Shown piece after piece: positions 22,082 to 32,283 of a DNA stretch of 51,546 nt (its first letter is position 1; each line of letters starts with the position of its first letter). Under the pieces are notes generated by a model that had not been told where the DNA came from, did not search any database, and saw only the letters and a list, made by a program, of their open reading frames with translations. The position numbers were made by a program, and so were the translations under genes. The DNA comes from Helochares maculicollis (taxonomy: Eukaryota > Arthropoda > Insecta > Coleoptera > Hydrophilidae): NCBI GenBank assembly GCA_033557835.1, contig JAWQRO010000165.1, forward strand, positions 1 through 51,546, given 5' to 3'.

Positions 22082-24779
22082 CAATAAACCAACGATTTTA
22101 AGACTAAAGCGCACTGCAAGATTTTTGTTTTAAATAATCTTGGATTTAAATGCTCATTACTTAAGTTAATATTTAAAAATATTGTCATAACGAAAACATT
22201 ATTCACATTTTTACAATCGATTTAAATTGTAAATATTTACTCCCAGCACTATTTTATTTATTTATTGAAAAGTTGGTTTCACATTGTTGATGTTATAGAG
22301 CATTGATTATAATTTCTTTTTAAAAGGGACTGATTTGTTTGTGTGCCATATCAGTTTTAACAAGAGTCAAGCAATTAGTTCTTGCGGTGTTGCATTAATT
22401 TAACGTTATAAACAATCTAGTGAATGAACCAAAACACTTATTTTTATATGGAATAAAAAATTGATGCCTCTGGTAAATTTTTGATAATAAATTTTAAATA
22501 AATATTATTAAATTTACTAGACAAACATTTTAACAAATCTTTAGTGCCTCAATATGTTACCATTGGTAAAAAGTGAGAGATTGAAATGAAAAGAAAATAC
22601 TTAAGGAAGTTATTTATTTTTAAAATTTTCAAATTCATAAGCTGTTTTTCTATTATTGAATTATCGTACTGATTTATTTATAATAACTTTTTAAGATTAC
22701 TAATATATTGTTGTTAATTTATTGAAAATGTTATTGTGTTGTATGGAGTTTATTGTAATTATTATTAATATTATTGATTTTCAATTTCATTTGTTTTTAG
22801 TGCTTATAAAATTCCTGACCAGAGTTTTTAAAAATTTAATTTCGAAATGATCAAATAATAATTGATTCCAAGTAGTAGCACTAAATCGATACTTTTATTT
22901 GATAGATTCATTCTAATTAAAGTTACCCATAAATTTATGCATTATTTTTGTGTACCCTTTATTGTTTTAAGAAAATTTTTATTTTTTGTTTCATCAGTGT
23001 AGATTTTCTTTTATTTTAATATTCAATTTATTCAATTTTTCATTTATTTGTCCATTTCCCTTATGCTTAGTTTTTTATTAATCGTCATGGGCTTTTGCTC
23101 ATAATGTTTGCAGCATACTTAAAACAATGTGCAATGTTATAATAAACGAAATGTTTTCTAAAATGTAAAGTGTCTGTGAATTCCTTTGTTTCCACACAAT
23201 TTCTTTTAAAAAATATTTAGACATCTATAATAAATTTTCTATTTTGGCTAGGACTCAATTTACTTTTTAACTATGCTGAGGCCGTTTGAACATTTGATGT
23301 CTGCGAATGGTTAATCTCGACCAGAAATAGTTATATTTGGAAGTTGCTTTGGCCACTGGACACCTTATTTTGAATATAGTACTGTATCCAGATTGAAGCT
23401 CACCTTATTTTTAGTTTTGTTTTGACTATTAAAGTATTTAGTCTTACAGTGTTGTGTTGTATAATTCTGTTGTCTTTGAATGTTATCATTTGACCAGAAA
23501 TTTGAATGTTGCTGAAACGCTTTAGATCAGCTATCTGCGGATATGAATCTTAGTAAATTTATCTGTTAACATCTCATGCATTAATGTTAATTATGACAGA
23601 TTTTTCTAGAACTGCAGATTTAATATAAGGAGTAAGCTTCGACGGGTAAACAGAAAGTGTTATCAAATGTGAACCATGAAAGTAAAATAAGACAAGTATT
23701 TGGTTCAAAGACGTATACTACAAATAAAAGCGATGAGCAACAATTGGTAAGGTAGAGCTTCATACCGAATGGGAAGTTGATCCAGCCATCAATCAGATTC
23801 AATTATGGAAGCTTGAAAGTCAAACGCCAAGATGCAACAAGATCTACGAGAAAAGATTAGTTCTAAAAAGTTACTGATCTCAATCATGAGAGATTTTATA
23901 AATGGTGCATCTAGAAAAAATATAGGAGTGAAAATGTTTTAGGAGAAATTTTGCAATGGTTTCCATTGTGACAATTTAAGATTTGAAAACCTACCATCCT
24001 CTTGTGCTACAGATCAGGCAGGAGTTCAATAGCAGCCATGCAGTAGTATAACGTGAAAGAGTAAGAGTAGAACCTGTCAAGAAGAAGATAAATCTGGCCA
24101 ACCATAAGAGGAAGAGAAAAAGAGCAGGTGGTAAGTATTTTGACAAGCCTATCTATTTTCTCATATAAAGTACCCTGAAAATTAAAGGGATATAGCAGCT
24201 CGAATGTATCAATTGAATTGCGTCCAAACCATCTCCGTCAAGAGTTTGTTGTTACCCAACAAACCTTTTCACTTTAACTAACACACTCAGTTCATGTTAA
24301 TCTTCTTTTATGAGATGACATATAATCAGCTTCTTTATTTATTGGTGGGCATTAATCCCCTCATTTTTCTTAATCCCTTACATATTTCCTCACTTGTACC
24401 TCATTGGTTCCATGAAACTCGAAGTATATGGCGATATATAGTTCAAACTCTTCCATTTTTTCACATCTATATAGAAAAACAGTGAATATATTGGGAGTAC
24501 AAATTAGTAAGGTCTGTTTTCAAAGTGAGCTATAACTGTTGTGAATGTTTCATAGATATAGCTGAATTCGGTGATGTCAAAGATTTTAGACACCTGTTAA
24601 TCAAATTTAATTTATACTGCTTTAAGTTTCATGAAGCACCTTAGATTTTACTGTATTGAATATTGTATTAGCTAAGCAGCATTTGCTGGTGGTTACAGTT
24701 TTCTACTTCAATTTTAAACAAAAGTAGAGCTGAAGGGCATCGACATGCTCTAACTGGTAAATTGAGAATAGCTTCGGCG

Positions 24780-24915
24780 TTTAAGGAAGGACGATTTTAG
24801 GGTTGAAGATAATCCTCATTCTGGACAGCCAAAAAATTCGAATACTAAAAACTGAAAGCATTACTCGAACAAGATCCAATTCGAATGAAAAATTGGCTTG
24901 CAGATACATTGCGAG
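24780..24915 (+). mobile_element. mariner-type transposase N-terminal fragment
   Basis: Across frameshifts the plus strand reads FRVEDNPHSGQPK, then LKALLEQDPIRMKNWLADTL. This matches the inter-motif region of mariner transposases (D..SGRP followed by a second helix-turn-helix with LL..DP...). The flanking frame is broken. It belongs to a different subfamily from the other copies in this window. Confidence 0.45.
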
Positions 24916-25090
24916 TCTACAAGCAGTTTCCGCTGGTGGCGATCTACAGGCTGTTGTAATTTGTCTTTTTACATCTTCGATATCAATCGGTTGAGGTTTT
25001 TAAGCCTGAGATTTAAGATATCCCCAAAGGGAGAAGTCTAGCTGAGGCAAGTTGGGGTTTGCTGGCTATTCAATTGTTTTCTCTCTTCAA
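24915..25090 (-). mobile_element. Tc1/mariner-type transposase C-terminal fragment
   Basis: On the minus strand the reading is PANPNLPQLDFSLWGYLKSQ, a stop, then KPQPIDIEDVKRQITTACRS. This matches the widespread insect transposase ending SPDLTPLDFFLWG.LK, with the last catalytic Asp region partly preserved (LDF). It abuts the plus-strand N-terminal fragment, so the two pieces point toward each other: a rearranged or nested remnant. Confidence 0.5.
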
Positions 25091-25397
25091 ATCCATCTGC
25101 AATATTAGCAAATTTTTCATTCAATCACTGCTAATAATGCGGCGAAACGTCATTCTGTTAAAAGGGTAAAATGTTTTTTTTTGTAAAATAAAATTAAAAT
25201 AAAACAGTATGTTTCAGTTATTAGGGGAACAATTGTCTGTTATAGCATAGAAGATATTAAGGCACTAATAAAATTTTTTCGATAATGCTATTTCTCAGAA
25301 TTTAGTTTTAAACATTAAATTTTGATGTGTGACCCTTTTGTTAGGCATGTGCGTTTTCCTGTGTCCAATATTGACATTTTTGCTTATTTATATGTTG

Positions 25398-25425
25398 TGA
25401 TCTCAGTAAATGTTTACTGAGATCA
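25398..25425. repeat. 28-bp palindrome
   Basis: TGATCTCAGTAAA, a two-base TG spacer, then its exact reverse complement TTTACTGAGATCA. It would form a 13-bp-stem hairpin or be a symmetrical binding site. Confidence 0.85.
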
Positions 25426-25554
25426 GTGAAATATATATATTTTGAAAAGCTTCGTATGACAATCCTATTTGATGTGTGACTAACCATAAAATATTGCTAA
25501 GTTCCACAGCAAAGGTACCTTCACTTAACCCACACACATTCATTATATTTTTAC

Positions 25555-26170
25555 ATTCCCTTACTAGACGAAGTATAGTAAAGGGAAGGTATTGAGATCA
25601 TAAAAAAATTCGATCTCAAGATTTTGACGGATCCCCACGTTTTGAGTACCCCTGAATCCATTTTGACCTTTTTGGGCATGTTGTCTGTGTGTGTATGCAT
25701 GTAAACACGGTAGCGGTCAGAACGTTTGAGGTAGAGCAATGAAATTTGGTATACGGCTATTATTGCAGAAACTTAGATCTGTGTCAACTTTTGAGGCAAG
25801 TAGGACCACCGGAAGTATCCGTTTACCTACAGTTATGAATTTTTTTCAAGTAAAGTAGTCTTAAAATTAAGCTATCCTATTGAAATTTCGCGCACACCTT
25901 TATTATCACAAAATCTCACAGATACAAATTTTTAACATGATCGGAGCACCGAAAGTACTATTTTTATAATTTTAAAAATTCCAATTTTATTAGGCTTTAA
26001 TTTAATTTAACAAATAGTTACATGTAAATTTGAGAACCGAAAGGGGGATTTTACCGTCATAAATTTAATTTTTTAGCTATGAATTTATATTATAAAATTG
26101 GACTCTTCCTTTAGTTATGAATTTACATTTTAAAATACAAGCCTTCGTAAAGGGTATTTACAAGCCTTCC
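25555..26170. repeat. Probable dispersed repeat with hairpin at its start
   Basis: This block is less AT-rich than its surroundings. It opens with a short imperfect inverted repeat (CCCTTACTA and TAGTAAAGGG around GACGAAGTA), followed by TTGAGATC and a GTGTGTGTATG stretch. It contains ATGAAATTTGGTATACGG, a phrase I associate with repeats scattered through arthropod genomes. No coding frame was seen. Its right edge is uncertain; a related CTTCGTAAAGGGTATT lies near 26150. Confidence 0.4.
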
Positions 26171-28315
26171 ATATTGCAGACTAGTATATATAGTATTAAA
26201 CACAAAGTTTTGTACATTACATAAAGAAATATTCCGATTATATATATGCATAGAAAAATAATTGAATATTCCTTATGAATATATTAATGTGTTGAATATA
26301 GACATTGACGTTAGTGTTAATTATGAATATTAATATTTATACGGGAATGTTGAGTGGAGACACTCCAGATTTTTGTTTGTTTGTCACTGAACTGGTTTTT
26401 GTAGATTTTCCAATTGAATCTAGAATTATACTAACATTACGGTTCTTTCACTAAAGAGCGCAGCTGATCTCCTTGCACATTTCCCACTACTTCTTAAATG
26501 AAAAGCAGATCATTGTTTTTGAAGAGAATAAACATTTTTGCGAAACTACTATAACTGTTGCATTGTATAACCATTAAAATATTTAACTAAATGCGCTGCA
26601 TATATTTGTTGAAAAATTTAAAAAAAGTTTTAAGTGTTTTTAAGTAAATTTTCTTTTTGCCGAATATATTATTTGTGCGGATCAAGATACCGATGGTAGT
26701 ATATTTTAAAATTGATATTTTGCACATTGAATTATAGAGCGCCACTTTAAGTAAAAAACATGTTTCTAAACTGGTGTGTTCGTTAGGGGAAATAGATCAT
26801 GGTGCAACAAATTTTCTAAAATAATACAGTCAATCAAAAAGTGCTACATTATCATCGCAAAACATAGAAGAACAAAGTAGTGAAAATATAAATAGAATGT
26901 TGTGAGCAAAAATGATGATTTACTAAATTATATTCGGTTTTTTTTTGCGCGATTAAAGTATTTAAAAAAATGTACATTCTTATTACATGACTGCATGAAT
27001 GCGTTTTTAAAGTTTACTCGATTTAATTTCTCCCTTGTTATGTATACCAGTTAAATGTTTCCTTATTGCTTACCGTATAATAAAAATTTTCATAAAAAGC
27101 CTGTGTAAGCACACAATAATTGCTATAAAGATAAATGTGTGTGCGAATGCTGTACACAAAAGCAATCATTTATAAAGGAAGTTTTATATTTTGCCTGGGC
27201 TTTGCTGTATCACAGCGTTTTAGGCTCAACTGAAAGCTGCTGCTTTCAAGGAATAAGCTGTGTGTTCTGTTTACAAAAGGATGATATAAATCGCCAGAAA
27301 AACATTATTTGTGCTGATTTATAAATGTTAAATACTGTGTTTCGTATTTTATTTAAATTTTTGCCGATTTCTGTATCAATGTTCTAATTATGTACACATT
27401 TGTAAACCATACGCTTATATCTGCAATTCAAGCAAACGCAATTTAAATCGTCGAACTTAGACACTAAATTAAAATAATTTCCTAAGCACAAACGATCTTA
27501 TCATTGGATTATCTCTTACTTACAGTACAGATTTTGTATATAATTAAATAAAACTAAAATATTGTAATACATATTGTAATTGAATTGTCCTTGTTTCTGT
27601 CTGCCGTTTTAAATGACGTATAGAGGTAGTACAGCTATAAAAACACAATTTCTTTAAGTGAATTATTATTAGATACTCATTCTTCACAATTAGTAAGCCT
27701 GCACCTTTGCTAAATGTAATTTTTTAATACACAACAGATATATTCTGTTTTGAATTGTGAAACGTAAATCAGAACGATTTCCAAAAGCATATGGATTAGG
27801 ACTTTAATTTTAAAAATGTAAATAGAAAAATATTTAGTTTGACTGTTAAGTACTTCGCTTTTTATAGTATGTTTACGCAATTGTTTGTGCTAATTGGGCC
27901 AATAACTGTTTGTACTAAGAATGCATTTTATTAGTACATATATTATTCGAAGCAAGTCAGTTGTCCCGAAGACAATTTAAATGAAGGACTTTAACAAAAG
28001 TGTCACTTATTGCACGATAAATTTCACTTAGTTGATAATAATCTTATTTACTAGATAATGAATGTATTACTCAACTGAAGTGTAGTTTCAAGTGGAACGA
28101 AAACATGTTAGAATTATTTCTAAACAAGTCCCGAAATCGGATTCTCAAGCATACAAAAATTATTTGGACAAATGTCCTAAGATTGATAACCAAATATGCT
28201 TTTGATACTAATTAAAAGAACATTTTAAGAGCAGATAGATAACTATTTTTATCGAGAAAATTTAAATTTGAGTTCTATGAAGATATCGTAATTCGAATGT
28301 TTAAACAACCACTTG

Positions 28316-28323
28316 TATAAATA
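28316..28323 (+). promoter_or_regulatory. TATA box of the first protease gene
   Basis: TATAAATA lies 77 bases before the ATG at 28393. It places transcription start near 28345 with a short 5' UTR. AGATAGATAAC and TTATCG motifs about 70-85 bases further upstream could bind GATA factors. Confidence 0.6.
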
Positions 28324-28392
28324 GGCGTTGTATTTAATAATTTATTTAATAAAATCTTCATTAGAAACAAAGAAAACGCGTCTAACACCAAA

Positions 28393-29322
28393 ATGACGTA
28401 TCTTGTTTTAGCATTTGCATTAATAGCCGGAACTGCTGCTGCTTCCATCAAAGAGCGAATTGTTGGAGGAGAACCAGTGGATGTTACTGAAGTCCCTTTC
28501 CAAGTATCTGTGGAGTACGATCAAAGACATATTTGTGGAGGTGTCATTTTAAGCGCCAACAAAGTTTTAACATCGGCTTCTTGTGTGCATGAGTAAGACC
28601 TTTTTCCTTAATTTTTATTTCATCAACATTCTGACGAAAATTTTAGCCGTAGCCAGAATTTGTAAATAGCGATAGGAAAGTGTGCTGATAGATTTTAATG
28701 TATTTCTTGTCGAAATTTGTAGGAAGGAAGTTTTCTATCTTCAAATCCGAGCAGGATCTAATGTAAGGGAAAAAGGGGGACAAAGAGTGTTCGTAGGGTC
28801 TGTCCAGGAGCATCCAAACTACAATGCAAATAACAACGATTACGACTTGTCCGTTTTAAGTCTGAACTTTGATTTAGTATTTGGTACAACTGTCCAGCCA
28901 GCTAAGCTGCCAAGCAAAAACCAAAGTTTCGAAGATGAATTTGGCTACATTGCAGGCTTTGGAGCTGTTGTAGAAAATGGACCTCTATCAGAGAAGTTGA
29001 TGGGCAGCAATGTATTCATGTTGACGTTCAAAGAATGCAGAACTATTTTGGGTTTCAGATTTAATGAGCATATGGTCTGTGCTGGCTTTAATGCTGGACA
29101 AGATGCATGTTTTGTAAGTTGATAATTTTTTAAAATTTAGAGCTAGGACTTTAGCATTTTTTTTTATTCCATCTGTTTCAGGGTGATAAAGGAGTAGGTT
29201 TGACTTACGAAGGAACTGTGGTGGGAATAGCCTCATGGGGTGTAGCCTGCGGGATGCAAGGAGTACCAAGAGCTTATTCTAGCGTTGCTAATTTACTGGA
29301 TTTTGTCACCAGCAACTTGTAA
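28393..29322 (+). CDS. Trypsin-like serine protease homologue, catalytically dead (243 aa)
   Basis: Exons are 28393-28592, 28723-29113 and 29182-29322, with phase 2 and phase 0 junctions. A signal peptide (MTYLVLAFALIAGTAAAS) is followed by a short propeptide and IVGG at residue 23, the usual zymogen cleavage site. It has the S1 fold with the intron before GDSGGP found in the neighbouring gene. Two triad residues are changed. The LTAAHC histidine is Ser63 (LTSASC), and the GDSGGP serine is Lys200 (GDKGVGL). The Asp (Asp108, DYDLSVL) and the S1-pocket Asp194 remain. It therefore cannot cleave peptides by the normal mechanism and is a serine protease homologue, secreted and perhaps regulatory or binding. 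The frame is intact with no stops, so it looks retained rather than decayed. An AATAAA lies near 29336. Confidence 0.92.
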
Positions 29323-29340
29323 ATTACGAGAGAAAAATAA

Positions 29341-29355
29341 AGATAAAAGTTATCT
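29341..29355. promoter_or_regulatory. Inverted GATA motif pair upstream of the second protease
   Basis: AGATAAAAGTTATCT places AGATAA and TTATCT back to back, 34 bases before a TATA box. GATA factors drive many insect midgut digestive genes. Confidence 0.45.
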
Positions 29356-29388
29356 CGTGAAAAATTGATAACAGTTATGTTTGGCACC

Positions 29389-29395
29389 TATAAAA
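29389..29395 (+). promoter_or_regulatory. TATA box of the second protease gene
   Basis: TATAAAA lies 93 bases before the ATG at 29482. It predicts initiation near 29418. The intergenic space from the previous stop is only about 160 bp. Confidence 0.55.
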
Positions 29396-29481
29396 CTTTT
29401 AGTCGTCATTATTATATTCTTTTAAACGATTGGTTTTCCTTCTTCCATTTTTGCATATTATAAACGTGTTCTAAGTGAAAA

Positions 29482-31116
29482 ATGTTGAAGTTCATAGTTT
29501 TATGGGTCAGTATCATTGGGGTGCTCGGAGGACCTGTTGATAAAATTGTTGGTGGCAGCGAGGCTAACATTGAAGATTTTCCTTACCAAGTCTCTTTTTA
29601 TTATGAAAATAGATTCAGCTGCGGAGGTTCTATATTGTCCAAAACAGCTATTATAACAGCAGCTCATTGTACCGAGGGGTAAGACGTTTTCTCCCAACAG
29701 TTTAGTAAATGTGTTCTCAATGATGTGTTTCCAAAACTAAAATATTAGAAATTCCACTTCCGGAATCAAAACTACATAAAGTTTCATTTAAAAGAAGCTG
29801 CATGTATCAAAACGAAATCATTTCTACAGAAAACTATTAAATCTACTGCTTTCACATCAATAAGCGGATGAAATCAGTTTTTAATGTTTATGGTATTAAG
29901 ACGTAAATATGCTATCAAAAGTTTTCAAAACAAAAAATATGTGCAAAATAGGTTCAGTATAAATAAATTACTATTGTTTTTCGTATCTGAGCGTATATAT
30001 AAAAATTTATTTGTATTGAAATCTCCTTTAAATACCAATGCTATCAATTTAACAACATTTAACTATAATTGTGAATCAACTGTCTAGAAATATCTTAAAA
30101 TATCCTGGTTTTAAACAATTTTAATTTCTATCTATCGAACAATTTTTAGTGCTAATGTTTCATTGTAATTACGACTGAAAGGAATAGTAGAAGTTAAGTC
30201 ATCCCTTCCCAGAGGTAGAAATGACTGGAGTATAATTTATTTCAAATCCAATCAATAGAGTTTACGAAAGTGGAAATTTCAAAACTCTCAGCGATATACA
30301 GATATATCAAAACTGGTTTTTAAACAAAGTTATGTTCTCAAAACCTTAAAACGATCATTATATTCTCATTATACAACAATTTTCCAATCTAGTAACTCAT
30401 TTTGTAATCAGCCGAAAAGCCACTTACATGAAAATTAGAGCTGGATCTTCCTACCAAGGAATTGAAGAAACATCCGGAAAACTTTTATCCGTCTCCATCA
30501 TCATACAGCATCCACAATACGATCCAAAGACCACGGACTTTGATGTTTCTATTTTAGTACTAGAAACGCCTTTAAATTACTTCTTCAAAATCCAGCCCAT
30601 TCAGGTATTCACAGGTTCAGAAATCGAATTCGTCCAGAAGAAAGCTTTGGTGTCTGGATGGGGTTTAATACGTGAAGGTGAAGAAACAGTTCCTCATCAG
30701 CTGCGCCAGTTGAGCGTTCCTGTTTATAGCCAAAGCCAATGCAAAGACATTTACGAGGGAGAATTTACAGAAAATATGATTTGTGCCGGAAGCATGGATG
30801 GGGGACATGACACTTGCATGGTATGTGGAAATATAAATATTATATATGAAAATTATGTTGTAGCATCGATTGGGTGAAATAGCTGTATAATGACTCGAAT
30901 TTCCTTTTTCAAAACTAAATAATTTTGGCTAAGCCGTCGCCTTATTCTTGATGTTTTATATAGGGTGACTCAGGAGGTCCATTGGTTTTCAATGGACAAT
31001 TAATCGGGATCGTTTCTTGGGGATATGGTTGCGCTCAAGTTGGAAGACCTGGACTTTACACCAACGTGCCAAGGCTTGCTAAATGGATCTTGACTAACGC
31101 TCCTTTGGATTCATGA
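29482..31116 (+). CDS. Trypsin-like serine protease (252 aa)
   Basis: Exons are 29482-29678, 30412-30820 and 30964-31116, with phase 2 (CCGAGG|ggtaag, read as GG|gtaaga) and phase 0 junctions. A signal peptide (about 15-17 residues) and a very short propeptide precede IVGG at residue 22. The catalytic triad is complete: His62 (ITAAHC), Asp110 (DFDVSIL) and Ser205 (GDSGGP). Asp199, six residues before the serine, with the Gly-rich SWGYGC loop, predicts cleavage after Lys or Arg. It is probably a secreted digestive enzyme. The 733-bp first intron is AT-rich and without features. The intron placement matches the upstream dead homologue, so the two are recent or local duplicates. AATAAA occurs about 10 bases after the stop. 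Confidence 0.95.
29679..30411 (+). other. First intron of the second protease gene
   Basis: 733 bases of AT-rich sequence. The open frame within it (29884-30087) has no recognisable content. Confidence 0.7.
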
Positions 31117-31262
31117 TGTAGCGAGGATGAATAAAATATGATTAATTTTCAAATTTATTATGTTTTTTTATTAATCCTTTTACATCAATTCAAAAATTGT
31201 AATTTGAAAATGTGCATGCAAAAAATTAGGTTCTTAGACAATGTAGTTTTCTAAACAACATT

Positions 31263-32214
31263 TCAATCAAAATACTGTACATTTTCAATAGTTCCAATAC
31301 TCTCTGCAATAAAGTCAAGCTGTACTGATATTTTTGTGTATACTCCAGGTAACTTAGGTCTAGCACATCCATAGCCCCAAGAAACAACTCCAACTTGCAT
31401 TTTGTTCAAAACTAAAGGTCCTCCTGAGTCTCCCTGGCATGAGTCTTTGCCTCCTTCTTCGTAACCAGCGCAAAACATACGTGGAGTTAAAGATCTGTTA
31501 ACGACTTTTAGTAATTCGTTACATCTATTGAAGTCAATCGCCGGCACTTCCAGTTTGTGTAGATTTGGAGGACTAATTCCTCCTTCAGAGAGCTTTCCAT
31601 AGCCCGTAAGATACATCATGGTTCCAGCTGGGATTTCGTATCCTCGTGGGGGGAGCCGAATTGCTTTTATTTTTTCGCTATATTTAAAAGATTGCGCCAA
31701 GACCATAATAGAAATGTCATAGTCTACTGTATCCATACTAAATAATGGATGCTGGAAAAATTTTAATGGTTTCTTGAATCCAGGACCCTGGGGTACTGTG
31801 AGTCCAGCATATACGTAGAAGTCTAATGGTCGTCTCCTGGAATCAAAATAAATCATTAATTCAATACGCTAGGAAATTTTTTGAACAGTCAGGTTAGTTT
31901 CGCCAAAACTTAAAAAATTTGGCCAACAGCTCGATTTTCACGAAGCTGTTGAGTTTTTCAAAGCGTGTGTTTGGTTAAGTTTATTAATTTATAAATACTA
32001 ACCCATTTGTGCAATGAGCTGCAGTCAACACAAGGGATTCATTCAAAAGCGAGCCTCCGCAAAAGTGGGAAAATCTAAAGATAGACACTTGATAAGGAAA
32101 CTCTTCAACGGTGGCATTTTCTCCTCCGACAATTCTATTGTCAAATCTTTGGATTGGAGAAAAGCCTTGGCTTAAAGCCAATGAAGCCCAAAGAAGCAAA
32201 CTAATTTGGATCAT
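31263..32214 (-). CDS. Trypsin-like serine protease, opposite strand (261 aa)
   Basis: Exon 1 is 32214-32003 and exon 2 is 31836-31263, joined in phase 2 (ACAAATGG|gttagt, then gattccag|GAGACG). A signal peptide (MIQISLLLWASLALSQG) and a propeptide ending in Arg precede IVGG at residue 28. The triad is complete: His67 (LTAAHC), Asp111 (DYDISIM) and Ser208 (GDSGGP). Asp202 and SWGYGC predict trypsin specificity. Unlike its two neighbours it has no intron just before GDSGGP, which means intron loss or an older split. It converges tail to tail with the second protease; their stops are only about 150 bp apart. TATAAG and AGATAA/AGATAG motifs lie upstream of the ATG. It is probably a secreted gut protease. 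Confidence 0.95.
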
Positions 32215-32255
32215 TTCTTGCCACTTTTAAAAATTATTGACAAAATGTGCCTGAA

Positions 32256-32283
32256 CTTATAGAAGACAGCTATCTCTTTATCT
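32256..32283 (-). promoter_or_regulatory. TATA-like and GATA motifs of the third protease gene
   Basis: On the minus strand AGATAA (32283-32278), then AGATAG, then CTATAAG (near 32262-32256) lie 42-70 bases before the ATG at 32214. The order and spacing recall the GATA plus TATA arrangement upstream of the second protease. Confidence 0.4.

Larger units (their letters stand above)
22082..28315. other. Gene-poor stretch between the BTB-FLYWCH and protease genes
   Basis: It begins with the distal-isoform 3' UTR and then is AT-rich. It holds opposed mariner-type fragments at about 24780-25090, a 28-bp near-perfect palindrome at 25398-25425, and a probable dispersed repeat at about 25555-26170. 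GATA-type motifs lie near 28235-28255, just before the first protease. The short open frame at 27139-27324 has no recognisable domain. Confidence 0.55.

Noticed and set aside
24060..24160. Basic peptide KKKINLANHKRKRKRAGG followed by GGTAAG
   Set aside because: It looks like a nuclear-localisation signal with a donor site, but stops lie immediately upstream in frame and no acceptor or domain supports an exon.
27139..27324. Cys-rich 61-codon frame before the proteases
   Set aside because: The Cys spacing matches no zinc finger or toxin-type fold that I know, and the frame has no splice partners. Probably chance.
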